Shown piece after piece: positions 52,901 through 64,000 of a stretch of DNA of 64,000 nucleotides. The stretch covers positions 26,846,001-26,910,000 of the forward strand of contig OU612065.1 of the NCBI GenBank assembly GCA_914767715.1. The letters are read 5' to 3'. Position 1 is the first letter of the stretch. Every line of letters starts with the position of its first letter. The stretch is from Membranipora membranacea. Taxonomy: Eukaryota > Bryozoa > Gymnolaemata > Cheilostomatida > Membraniporidae. Position numbers and translations under genes: made by a program. The notes below the pieces were generated by a model, which saw only the letters and a list, made by a program, of their open reading frames with translations, was not told where the DNA came from and did no database searches.

Positions 52901-55900
52901 TATCCATGACCTAAAAGGTCCCCAAGCAGGGTTCACCATACAGGGTAATTAATTAGCAGCATGCAGGATATAATCATGAGGGAAGTAGGCGCATCACCAT
53001 TAGCCTTCATCAACTGAGGCGTGATTTTGAGGCAGCAGCTAGAAATGAGTGTAATTGGAAAGCTGCAAAGGGCTCCTTTTTGTTGAAATGCAATGAAATT
53101 TTGTGTAGACATGTAAAATACCCTTCCGCACAACCTGGTTTTAATCATTTGTCATCTGTGGGGAATCCTGCTTGGAGACTGTTAATGAATGTAATAGTTT
53201 GGCCACATGCCTGGTTGGTACTGATGCAGCAAACTCGCTTGTTCTTCAGATGATGGAGTAAAGGAGGATGAGAATGCACCCAAGCCTTGGGAGGAGGAGA
53301 ATGGAATCTATGGCATAATGGTAGGTCAATTCACAAGTCATACTGTTCTTCATAGTAGCTTGCTTTACTAACTTGTTAATAGATTCTGTGACCGATCCAT
53401 CATAGATCAAGCATGATCCAATTTTGTCTGCATTTAGAGTTGGAGCCGCTGGGAAAAGTCAGCCCACAAGTAGAATGGGAATGAATGGCCTATTGGCAAA
53501 TTAGATCAAACTTGATCCATCACAGCCTATCTGCTATTACTCTTTCTCAGCATTGATTGACACGAATGCAAATAGCATAACGCGTGATGTGAAGCTTCAT
53601 AAGTGATAATGAGATCGGAGTTGCCTGCTTTACAAACATGTAGTGACAATTCCAGTAACGTTAGAGGTAGTGAAGTATAGACCACCCGTAGTTGCCTAAC
53701 CCAATTTTCATCCACAAACCAATATTTTTAAGGACGAAAACTACCGGTACTCATCAATACAGGTATAGCATCTACTGATTGATTGTAGTTATTAGATTTA
53801 GTCTTGTTCTATGGCAACAGATAAGCTATAGACACTCTTAGCTTACTCCTCTATGTTTAGCTTGATCAGAGAGGGTGGGGTATATCCCACCCTCCCTGGC
53901 TTGATAGTTGTGATTTGGCGATTTGGCTTCTCTTTTTAATTTTAATCCGTATCAACCACAAGTCAAAATTTATTTCTGTGTGTTCCACCATTCTTATGTG
54001 CCACACAATGTGGGTGACTGCAACTGTCAAACACAGATTTCCTTGTGATTGGAACCATTTTGATAGAAGTGAACCTCAACTATTATAGGCCTGAAATCAT
54101 CTGGGATTTTTAAGTTTTATCCATACAATTACTAATTATCAAGTCCATGGTTTCATTAATGAGACAATTGAATGAATTGATGTTCAACTGTTTTTTTGTA
54201 GTCGCGAATGGCCAGAAACAGTGCACCACAGTTTATTTGGTGTATTAGACGCGATGCTATTGACTTCCGTTACCTACGTAGAGACCAGATGGTAAATCAC
54301 TATGGACAGAATGGTGCGTTCACAACTAAAGTAGGATTGTGTACAAATCTGAGGAACTCACACTGGTATGAGAATATTAGTCATGCGACGTTCTTCCCTC
54401 GATGTTACAGACTCAGCCATGAAGAGGAAAAAGGAGCTTTCACAGGTATGGATTATATTATAGTTAGCAAATAATTGTTTTCTCTCTGTCATGATATAGA
54501 TTTTTGACGATTGACGCATCTGAACGGAAGTGTTCAATATGATGTGGATATATTGCTGTTGCACCCTCTTTCTTCCTTGATTAATATAATACGTCAAAGG
54601 AGAATCACCTTCACATCACTAGGATTGAATGAATGACAAAACTGAACTATGCTATGAGTTCCATGTTTCGATCATTTTATATTAATATTAATGATTATAT
54701 GTATAGCATGGCTGTTCTCTACCAATACGCAGACATATAGACATAGACAAATAGACATATTCACATAAACATAAATCGAAGACATACACATAGACATATA
54801 TACATAGACATGTCTGTAGATATATTGTGAATGATTGTAGATGATTATTACTTGACCGCCTGTATGAGTATAATCAAATGGGTGATCTGGAGACACACCC
54901 AGGATTACAACTCTGAAGTATTATCAGATGAGGAGGAGAGCACAACTCTCAAATCTCTACCTCAAATAAAACCAACTTCTCTAAAAGAAACCCCCGAACC
55001 TTCTCCTACCCCGAACGTACCTACAGAAAACATAACCATTGAACAGGAAACAGCAGGGGTGACGGAACAGTCAGAGTCTAAGACTCAGGTTACTGAGCCG
55101 GCACCTGGCAGTGGTGATGTAGTAAATAAAAAAGAAGATAACCCGGCCATGCAATCAGAATCTCAAGAATCTCTTCCTCTGTTAGTTCTTCCTGCTGTTG
55201 GCACAGCTGCCAACAAAGAAGTCAAAACAGCTCGCAAAGGTATAAATTATAGAACCTGATCAGGATATTTGTATTATCTAAGTTTACACATAGTATATCA
55301 AATTGTCGTAGCTGTTCTAATAAGCCTTATCACAGCAGTTAAATTTTTGTTTTGATCACAATGAAGTAACGGCTCTAATTAAAAATTGGTCAGCTGAGAT
55401 AAAGCTAGTTCTAAAGGGAAAAAAAACATTTAAAACAGTCAACTGCGTATGTTAAAACATATCAGCTGCTTGCATATGTAGCGTTGAACTTGTCTCCCTG
55501 GGACTTCAGCAGCTGCATTATGGGACTCGCAGTAATGTCCAACTTGTTTTTGATGGCTATTATCACCAAGTTTTTGGCCTCAATGACTTTACGGTAAATT
55601 CTTTTTGGATGAATAGATGACACTGCAAATAATTCTAGTCTGAGCGCCACGGATGAAGTGGTCTCAGATGAAGATGAAGGTAGGGTATGCATGTACCACC
55701 CTTATCATCTATAAGTTTTCAGGGCGCACAAACTGCAAATTCTTCTCTCCACCCAGAACCCCACAATTTCTTAGCCCCAAAACTTTGCATGCACTGTTTA
55801 TATTTTGCAAAGAGCAATCGTAAATATATTTTATCTAATTATTTACTTTGTTTGAAATTTTGGTCATCTTACTAGGTGGCTAAGGTGAGTCGATTTCATA

Positions 55901-58900
55901 TGCATGGTTCTCAAGTTTCTTTATCGGAACTTGGTCTTTCGTTTCTGTTCTGGGAAATCTCATTGGTCAATGCCTTACATGTGCTTAAGTAACTGGATAA
56001 GCACTTGCATCATTTGCATCGCACTTCCCTGCTCTTACTTTTAGCATTTACTCCTATTACAGTTTCTCTTTTTTGAATTTGTTTGTGTTGAAGGTATTAA
56101 GGACAAGAGGTTTCTTGCTCATCCCCATGGATGTATTTCTCGTTTGTTCTAAATTTCAATCCTGTTATGTTTACATAGAAAAAAAGGTGAAGAAAGCTCC
56201 ACGCTTACCGATGTCACTTCTGGATACAGCTCTAAATCAATGTGAACAGTTTCTCAGATTCACAGAGAATGAGGAGCTAGAAGAGATCAACGAACACGAG
56301 ATGTTAGATATAGATTGGGATGCATTCCTACAACAGTATTATCAATTGTGCCAGTAAGTTTCAGTGTTTCGAGTGGTTTACCTCATCTTCTGTCATCCGA
56401 TAATTTTAATTATAGATGTAATCATGATACCGTTTCTATCATTATGTCTGGTCACAAACATGTTCTTTCTACTTCCTCTAGTCAGCAATCTTAAAAGCCT
56501 CTGCATAGCATTTTGGTTACTCCTTGGTAACACTAAAGAGCTGACACTTTTCAATGTTCGAAAATATATGATAATCGAATAAATCAAAACATTTTATTTT
56601 TACCGACTATTAAAGCCATTTATTGCGCTGTGTAGCAGCTGCATACTTCAAATCTGTAAAGAAAATTATTTCAGATCAAACGCAGCATAAGTTTATATTA
56701 TATTATATTATATTATTTACAGCAATAAAGGTATTATTCCCGGTGCTGGGCATCGCCTTGACGAGTGCCAGAGAATGGCGGAGCAGCTGAGGCAGTTCTG
56801 GCCTCAGTTTGATCTCGATGGAATCAAAAACATGTGGATAGTCAAACCCGGAGCTAAGTCGAGAGGCAGAGGTTTGTAGCTTTGTAATAATGATCTGTAA
56901 TAGTTAGAGTGCCTAAAAGGATTTTGATATTATTATACTATTGATGGTAAATTGTGTGTGCAGAACTGCTTACGACCAAGACAGATAAAATTTGCTGGTG
57001 CTGGAACTGGTCATACATTTCTATATTTCCCTTCAAAATAAAACATGGCTAAAACCTTATATTGGATTTTTCAAGATGTCATTTTATATTCTATTGCAGG
57101 TATTGTCTGCTATGAGAAGCTCCATGATATGCTCAAGTTGGTCGACTCAGTAGTTCGTAAAGACAGCAAGTTTGTAGTACAGAAATACATCGAGCGACCT
57201 CTGCTGATCTATCACACAAAGTTTGATATAAGACAATGGTTCCTAGTCACAGACTGGAATCCTCTCACTATCTGGTGGTACAAGGACTTCTATGTCAGGT
57301 TCTGTAAGAAGATCTTCTCGCTCGATGATTTGGATGAGTGAGTTGTTTTACATATGCATTTTATTAACTACAGTATTCCTAATTTGAAAGTTTTTTTCTT
57401 GCTCTGACTTGTGCTTGACTTGGGCTAGACTTGGGCTTGACTTGGGCTTGACCTCTCAACTCGACTTGACCTTGGCTTGACTTGACTTAACTTGAGCTTG
57501 ACATCTCGACTTGAGCTTGACAGACTCTTTGGTGATCAAATTACATCTGCAATTGTGATAGGTGCGAACTCATTATTTATATTGTGTAACTGTTGATTAC
57601 AGAGTGATTCATCTTTCCAACAACTCGATACAGAAAAACTACGGCGTGGATCCCAACCGCAGCAAAGACATACCATCTGATTCTATGTGGGCTTCTGATG
57701 AGGAGTTCCAGCTTTTCTTAGAGTGCGTTACTCTTACATTCATTTCCCCACTTGTAAAAAGGGCAACTCTCACCATAAATGAACATTCATTATTGAAAGA
57801 TAGGTCTTATTATCACCAATCCCTCTATGCACTTTGAGCCAGAAACTGAAAGGGAAATACAATCAAAATCATCAAAGTTACAATTTATCTGATCTCACTT
57901 GGAATTCAGGTGCATTATGGGTAATTTGCAATCATACCCCTTTTCAGTTTTATTGCCTTTAAATAATGGTCATTCTTTTCCTCATAACAGTAAAAGAGGA
58001 GCCGGTCACCTGATGGAAGAAAGAATCAAGCCAGGAATGAAGGAGGCTGTTATCTGCTCTCTCCTCACAACTAGAGATATAATAGAATACCGAAAGGTCA
58101 GTACTGTGTATAAGAATGACAAAATGCTCCACGTATGATATAAACAAGCATGTGATTATCTCAGACTAGATCAATCATGTTCCAAATTGCCTGAACCGCT
58201 TCGAGCCGCTGGAGTTTCACCAGTAGAATTTCGGGATTGAGCAAATTGGATCAAACTTGATCTTATCTGAGACAACGGTTTCAAAACTTCAAGGTTGTTT
58301 CCAGTTGCAACACCAGTGGACAAGCATCAAATAGATAACATGCTGTTCTAGTCAGCTTTGTGCCACTCTTGATATAATTTTAGAGCTCGTTTGAGCTGTA
58401 TGGAGCAGACTTCATGCTGACAGATGATGATTACAGACCGTGGCTACTGGAGATTAACTCTAGTCCGACCCTGGCTCAGAATACTCATGTCACTAAGAGG
58501 CTCTGTCAAAATGTGGTAGAAGATACGATGAAAGGTACTTTCTTGTGTGTTAAACACAATAAAAATATTCACATTTACAACCCATCGTATATTCTCAATC
58601 TGTGAAGAAAGTTGAATTTTGTTTTATGGAAATCTGTTAAAAGAACCGGTACACGAGATGTGTCACTTTGAGTAGTTAGAAGAGTAGACTATGATGATAT
58701 TCTAAAAATAATGACCTGTCAAAGTTAGGCCAAGGAGAATTGTCCCTCGTTTACACGCCATTGCCACTCCATTTTGACTATAGAAAGAAATCCAGGCACA
58801 AATCAATGTCTGATGCCGCAGTTTCAATGTTATTGAACGTATGGGTTATCATACTTTTTCAGTGGTACTCGATCGCAAATTGGATAGGAACTGCGATACT

Positions 58901-61274
58901 GGAAGATTCGAGTGTGTCTATAAAACAGTCATGGTGCCAATCCCGCAGTATTTAGGTATCAACTTATCCGTAGAGGGAAACGGACTCAAAGTTCCCAGCA
59001 ATAACAGTGTATCTGTAAAGCCTAGAAGGATGGTAGTTCCAGAATCTACGTATCACAGTAACGTACCTCGGTCAGATGTAAGCAGTTCTGTGACAAACCT
59101 GCATGTGGCAAAGAGAGAGAGGCCTGAGAGGAAAAGTACTAAGAAAGTCACAATGAAATATTCTCAACACAAAGACAGTAACCTAACAACAGCAAGCGTA
59201 GTGGAAATCAAAGGCAAGAAAAGTCCGCCTGATGAGAACATAGCAGCATCAAAGATTAGTCCTAACCTAGAATCTATCAGCGAAACTAAATGCCTGAGTG
59301 AACCTGGTAGTGCAAAACTAGAAAGACGAGATGGGCTTCTAATCAAGAGAAAACGAAACGCCTCGCGGTCAGTCGAGGTTCCAAAAAGCCAACTCGATCT
59401 CATGAAACCTACGGACTCTTACCTACGAAAAATAAGAGAAGGTAAGAAAAAGAGAGACCTGCGATGTCGTACTAAACCAGCTATGTTCAAAAACAAGAAT
59501 CCTGTTCTTCCTAAAATCAAAAGTGCTTCTGTTGAATCATCTTCCCTCAATAGCAAGAGAAAGTCGATGTATCTAGTCAGAGCCCCTGGGTCTAAAATGT
59601 TTTCCAAACCTCGTGTGGTGTGTAATTATGGCAGCAAACTAAGGGTGGGTAGCTTTACCTCCCCAAATAGCAAAAAAATGGTGGCATACATGGGAGCTCT
59701 CGCATTGCTCAAGCCTCCTAAGGTTCCAGCAATAGGTTCAAAGTGAAGACAAACCTATCAAAGAGCATGCTGGATAACCTTAATTATAGAATTTACTTGA
59801 TAGAAGATTGAGACAACAACTGTCCTGACTATCAGCCTCTACTAATCTAATACCACTATGTTTATATCTGTTTAGCTCCAAGGTTCAACAGTCTAACAAC
59901 ATATTATCGCCTCGGCAAGCGTTTATTTTGACTTTGCACAAAAACTGGGGTGACAACTCCTGATTTGTTCACAACACAGAGAGGTATACATTATTTTTCT
60001 CTGCCATGTGTGTCTCGCCTGTATCTGGGCTACCGATTTTCTTTCCATGCCTGCCAAGCGGCTCTCTCACCGCTATTTGCTCACAGCTTCAAACAGATCA
60101 GATTTCTGATTTCATAGACATGTCCCTTGTTGATTGTTGGCGGAAAATTGAAAGCTCTGCGTCATGTCAGTAATAAGGCTCAGTGAGCCTAACCATGCCT
60201 TTCGTGTTCAATGTACCGTCTCTCTCAGCTTTAAATGTACTTGTCAGATCAATGCACGGAGCAATACTATGAGTTTATTGTTTCTTTTTATATAATCATT
60301 TTTATGTTGATGTGAAAGGCTTCCTTGTGGTGTTCATACATTTTACCTAAGCATATGTACTTTTACAATCATTGTATCCATGACTCAGTGTTCTTATTAT
60401 TAGGCATTTATTTTGGAAGAGTTGAAGTTGGTTGACCACGTTCATATGGATATCACATAGTCCTTCTTGGTGAAACATCTCAACTCGTATTTTTCACCAG
60501 CCATCTCTGGTAGCCTGGACGGGCTATCGGGGGGTAAGTGGGAAGGGTGTCCCCTTACTCCCACCCATCCACCCCCGACAGCCTGCCCAGGCTACATCTC
60601 AGGTGATGATTTATCTATCTGTTCACAGACCACCCGTTTTCAGTGTGTATCTACTATCAAGCATGGCTCTGCATGTGATCCTTGAGTGGTCTAACGACGA
60701 CAAGCACTATAATTTCTGTGTGGCTGCTTCTAATTGTCTACTTTCTTATGATTTTATAGGGATAGCCAACGCACAGAAAATGTTGAAAGTTGAGCCTGGA
60801 ACTGGAATGGAGAAGTCTTTCTGTCCTAAGTGTGGTAGCAACGGTATTATAAGATTAGCCAATGAAAGTGAAAACTGCACATGCAAACAAGATTGCATTC
60901 AAACTGAAAATCCAAATGTAGCGTTGACTTCAAATGTGATACCTTATCATGTTAGGTCGAGTGGTGGCATCACTACGACTGCTGGCAATCTCAATTTATC
61001 CGCTAGAAACAGGGTACTCAAAGTGCTCCAAAAGGATGCCTCTGCTCAACTAATAGTCCCACTGGCTCCCAGAAAGCTTGTGATTAAACCACCCGACGGC
61101 TTGCCTCTGGTTGCTTCTGGTAATATGCACCGATTCCTCAACGTTACACCTGGTCCCGACACTCTGCCATATCGTAAAGCCAAAAAACCGATACACCATT
61201 ATAAACTACAGAAGAGTCTTCCTGAGCAGACTATGTTTGTTTTAGCTGAGAGTTACACCCAAAGGCCAAGTTAG
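49950..61274 (+). CDS. TTLL3: Tubulin tyrosine ligase-like glycine ligase (TTLL3/TTLL8 type)
   Basis: Exons: 49950-50006, 50288-50405, 50781-50853, 51685-51841, 52484-52691, 53250-53320, 54202-54445, 54841-55239, 55617-55679, 56179-56353, 56723-56871, 57100-57337, 57603-57722, 57991-58096, 58384-58534, 58863-59441, 60760-61274. All phases agree, giving about 1,140 residues. The TTL domain spans roughly 137-770: [30 protein letters not shown], an inserted acidic/Pro-Ser linker (about 310-463), [15 protein letters not shown] (ATP-grasp lysine and loop), [39 protein letters not shown] and [15 protein letters not shown] (metal-binding Glu and Asn). TTLL3/8 enzymes add glycine to glutamate side chains of tubulin tails in cilia and flagella. 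The first exon ([10 protein letters not shown] start) is the least certain. Reading through the donor at 59441 gives an alternative end at 59746 (1,070 residues). TTLL3 versus TTLL8 is not resolved. Confidence 0.94.
52773..52903. mobile_element. MITE family C, copy 2 (TTLL3 intron 5)
   Basis: AACAAGTTTGATCCAATTGC at the left and GGACCAAACTTGGTCTAAT at the right are inverted. Internal TGCCTGCATTC pairs with GAATGCAGGCA. It sits about 80 bp after the exon 5 donor. Confidence 0.7.
53404..53518. mobile_element. MITE family C, copy 3 (TTLL3 intron 6)
   Basis: AGATCAAGCATGATCCAATT and AATTAGATCAAACTTGATCC form inverted ends. The interior GTTGGAGCCGCTGG and AGTAGAATGGGA match the other copies. Confidence 0.75.
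53866..53901. repeat. Hairpin family D copy (TTLL3 intron 6)
   Basis: GAGAGGGTGGGGTATATCCC followed by ACCCTCCCTGGC. Same stem sequence as the copies near 5.7, 6.5 and 34.5 kb. Confidence 0.75.
54731..54812. repeat. AGACATATAG-type tandem repeat
   Basis: About eight imperfect units of 8-10 bp (AGACATATAG, ACATAGACAA) run up to about 30 bp before the acceptor of TTLL3 exon 8, where a branch point would be expected. Confidence 0.8.
57402..57529. repeat. GACTTGGGCTT tandem repeat (TTLL3 intron 12)
   Basis: About ten imperfect units of 10-12 bp based on TTGACTTGGGC and TTGACATCTCGACTTGAGC. It fills the middle of a 265 bp intron. Confidence 0.85.
58160..58272. mobile_element. MITE family C, copy 4 (TTLL3 intron 14)
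   Basis: TCTCAGACTAGATCAA at the left pairs with TTGATCTTATCTGAGA at the right. The core TTCGAGCCGCTGGAGTTTCA resembles copy 3. Confidence 0.75.
60511..60594. repeat. GC-rich foldback element (TTLL3 intron 16)
   Basis: TAGCCTGGACGGGCT at the left pairs with AGCCTGCCCAGGCTA at the right. Inside, CGGGGGGTAAGTGGGAAGGG pairs with CCCTTACTCCCACCC-type sequence. A partial relative (CAGCCTGCTCAGGCTAACCC) lies near 47990. The stem contains GGTAAGTG, which is a donor-like motif, but no frame supports its use. Confidence 0.75.
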
Positions 61275-63381
61275 TATACGAGAATCCATGACCAGATCAT
61301 TGTTTTCATATTCATCAGCCAGTAGTTTGTGGTCACCGGTCCCCTCCATATATTAAGACGCGTGTTATAATTTTAACCGGCATGGGCTACTTTGTGCTCT
61401 TATAATAATCTAAATACACACAATACACACATTTTACGTAGACGTGAATTGCTCAAAATGTTTGACCTTGCTGCCTCACAAGAGCTGTAAAGCCTCATCC
61501 TATCTGCTATTGTCTGTTGCATGTATGGTTAAGCTTAGGCCTACAATCTTCTTAATGGGATTTATTTTAAGGAACATAGATTAATGATCTGAGTTGTACC
61601 CTCTTTTCCTGCTCATGTATTTTGCTCCTGTTTTCTCCTGTGACGCTCAATATCAATTTCTGCTATATTTATTGGTGTATGCATTTTGTGTAATTGTTAC
61701 ATGTTTCCTAGTATAAAGTGAGGCACATAAACCATCATATTGATGGTATGACATTATTTATTTTAAATGTAATACACTATGGAAGAATACATCTGGTTTG
61801 CTCATACAAACAAACTTGTCAGTCACTCTGATATACTGCGAATTTGGTGACAGGATAAGGGAAAAAAGCAGGAGTTTCACTTCAAAGAGCTGAATAGTAT
61901 GTCACCTAAGTTTTTTTCTTAATCCTCTGTAAAATTCTGTTACAACTAGGATACCAATGGTCACTTCATGTGTACGCTTGGATTGATGGATTGTGTTGAT
62001 GGACACACCAAGAACTATCATGTGCACACAATTTGACCTGCATGATCTTACAAGAGACTGTTTATCATTATGATTATGTTAGGAGTTGCCTCACTTTTCA
62101 CCATGAGAGGATAACTAAAAGTCAGGGTGCTTGTAGAAGCGACCCATAGTTTTGTGGTTGTAAGTGGAAACAAGACAAAGTTTGATCATAACAAACAATG
62201 GCTATGTATTCAGAATACAAAAGTTGCAAAATAGGAACGAAATAGGACATATTATCACATATTTACATCGCGAGGACGCCAAAAATCATGAATAGAAAAA
62301 AAGTTTATACTGAAAATTTTTTTATAGTTTTTTTGGCAGACAAAATCTTATTTCCATTTCGTTTATAATCCATTGCAGAAACCCCTGCCTGTATACTGTA
62401 TAATAAGTTCAAGACAGATCAGCCTGAAAATCCTGGCAAGCTTTTTTCAAACTGACATCGAAGGAATATCTCAGATTGATCTAAATTGAACTACTGTATA
62501 ACTATTTACAGATAATGCATTGTGTCAAAAAAAAGCTTGATATAACAAAAACTAACCAATAATTGCTAAGCAAAGAGACGCACAAAAATGTTTGGTAATG
62601 GACCATAAAGGACTGACTCAACAGCATGCTCTGCTTTATATATCAATGAGTAAATCATAGGATAGTAAATTTATCCCCTTTGAAGCTTACACAATGCACC
62701 ATAGAGACATAATGAAGAAGTGAATCAAGCATGGCCAGAGCAGTCTAGGCGTAAAATGAGCTGCGATTCACGGATACATAACATACTAGGTAGGTTACAA
62801 AAAGGTATTTATATAGCCATTGATACACAGAAGGGTATTTCATGACAAAACTTAGCTCTAAATCTAATTTAGGCATGCGACTGCATATTTCAAACATAAT
62901 GCGGTTTGAGAGAATATAGAGTAATCTAAAACTCAAGATAACTACAATTCCTTCTACGATATGCTTGATGAAGAAAAAGAATCATCTTTAACTAGACATC
63001 TACACTGCTATGAACTTTGAATCTGTTGCAGAAAGAAAGTGCAATATAATTTGGTTTAAATCCACTATTTAATCTTCAATATAAATTTCTCGAATTTTTT
63101 GCTAATTTTTACTGGCACTATTGCTGATTCAAGTCAAGGAGTCACGAGCTATTATACATGCTATGTTAAAGGAAGCCGTAGTAGTCTACAGAAGCGATTA
63201 CACCGTCTAAAAGATATAGCTGCATTGTGAACGCATTTAATTACTGTCTGTAGGTAGTTAGCAGTATAGAATCTTGCGTATGGCCAGAAGTTGTCTTCTT
63301 GTAGCTGCTAACTGATGGGGCAACTCAGTAAGAAGAAGGAGGAATATTTGACTGTATAGAAGAAAGGTAACGTAACATGAT
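61275..63381. other. Noncoding stretch after TTLL3
   Basis: It probably contains the TTLL3 3' UTR. AT-rich, with scattered short ORFs of low quality on both strands. No exon, RNA gene or repeat copy could be supported. The right part may be 3' UTR of the possible minus-strand gene ending at 63382. Confidence 0.5.
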
Positions 63382-63440
63382 TCATACTGCCTCCAGTGTC
63401 TCGGCGGGGAATACATCCATCTTCTCGTCGCCCGCAGCAG
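63382..63440 (-). CDS. Possible terminal exon of a minus-strand gene
   Basis: After an acceptor (TCTTAATTGCAG) the frame reads AAGDEKMDVFPAETLEAV and stops at TGA 63382-63384. It is the only GC-richer, protein-like short segment in the area. The incoming phase needs one base from an upstream exon, which I could not find before the window end. The family is unknown, and the call rests on the splice signal and residue composition only. Confidence 0.3.
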
Positions 63441-63665
63441 CTGCAATTAAGAACGATATATTCCTTATAAACACAGAACAGACAGTTTTTGTTTCAGTTG
63501 GAGGTTGTTCGTTGGAGTATCAAAGGGAAAAACCAACGGTTAATTGTCATGCGTTGAATAGGGGATACACTTTAGCATCAGGGATCACTTGATATTCAGG
63601 TGTATTGAAGCAACAAGTATGGCTACTTCACCAAAGATGTCTCACATAGTAGTAATGGCAACTAA

Positions 63666-64000
63666 GTAAACAGCCTAGCAGACACACATGAAAGCACATG
63701 CAAAGGGACAACACATAATGGAGGAATGGGTGAGAAAACACATATTAGAGAGGAATATGGAGATAGTAGTGTATATAAAAAAAATTGGTATAAAGTAAGA
63801 AATCATAAAATTTATAGGAGGTTTGATTCATCAAAGCTTCGGGAGTATTTGGAAAAATTCACAATCTGTTCCAGCGATCGGTAATATCCAGGTCGAAGTC
63901 AGACGAAATTTAGCAAGAAGCAACTAGCGATAAATTTAAAAGCTGTGGAGAGGCAAATCAAGCAGTGCAAGGATGATCATATCAAAAGGAAATCTGGCGT
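63666..64000 (+). other. Coding-like open stretch with one in-frame stop, cut by window end
   Basis: One plus frame is open from 63666 to 63881, has a TAA at 63882-63884, then stays open to the window edge. It contains protein-like text such as KKNWYKVRNHKIYRRFDSSK before the stop and KFSKKQLAINLKAVERQIK after it. No splice pair removes the stop cleanly. It could be an exon with a nearby junction, a pseudogene or a decayed mobile-element ORF. The family is not recognised. Confidence 0.25.

Noticed and set aside
54831-54840. Methionine start for the TTLL3 exon 8 segment
   Set aside because: The ATG lies before the acceptor TGATTGTAG; the segment is an internal exon beginning at 54841, in phase with the previous exon.
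59164-59607. Minus-strand ORFs opposite TTLL3 exon 16
   Set aside because: Mirror frames of a long Lys/Ser-rich coding exon (giving Leu/Phe/Arg-rich antisense text).
1-64000. CRISPR array, rRNA genes, complete tRNA genes, viral or bacterial cassette
   Set aside because: No regularly spaced direct repeats with unique spacers, no rRNA core sequence, no cloverleaf, and no reverse transcriptase, transposase or phage-like ORF was found by reading both strands.

Overview
This window looks like nuclear DNA of an invertebrate animal, probably a marine bilaterian; I cannot name the species. The reasons are AT-rich sequence, intron-dense genes with GT-AG junctions and correct codon phase, many small inverted-repeat elements, and animal-specific gene families (an FMRFamide-type receptor, CASTOR, focadhesin, a tubulin glycylase, OSTF1). 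No bacterial operon, CRISPR array, rRNA gene or viral genome was seen. I rebuilt the exons by hand, requiring a GT donor, an AG acceptor, matching phase and family resemblance.

Layout. 1-6.6 kb: repeats (three families) plus one small putative secreted-protein ORF. 6.6-16.1 kb, minus: CASTOR-family arginine-sensor homologue, 8 coding exons. 17.8-20.7 kb, plus: OSTF1 homologue (SH3 plus ankyrin), 6 exons, with a 507 bp MITE in intron 3. 22.1-47.6 kb, minus: focadhesin (FOCAD) homologue, 34 coding exons. Inside its 3.95 kb first intron, on the plus strand, lies a two-exon FMRFamide-receptor-like GPCR (44.8-46.5 kb). 49.95-61.3 kb, plus: TTLL3/TTLL8-type tubulin glycine ligase, 17 exons, with two possible 3' ends. 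61.3-64 kb: mostly noncoding, with a possible terminal exon of a minus-strand gene and an unexplained open stretch at the right edge.

The main genes alternate in strand (CASTOR -, OSTF1 +, FOCAD -, TTLL3 +). This gives two head-to-head pairs with 1.7 and 2.4 kb shared upstream regions, and one tail-to-tail pair. The genes do not form an obvious pathway: CASTOR belongs to amino-acid sensing upstream of mTORC1, OSTF1 is a signalling adaptor, focadhesin is a HEAT-type scaffold, the GPCR is a neuropeptide receptor, and TTLL3 modifies axonemal tubulin.

I did not find a convincing previously undescribed system. The points most worth checking are the loss of the arginine-contacting aspartate in the CASTOR homologue, a one-base phase conflict in the FOCAD model, the nested receptor, alternative 3' ends in TTLL3, a possible second nested gene inside FOCAD, and several unnamed MITE/foldback families present in multiple copies.
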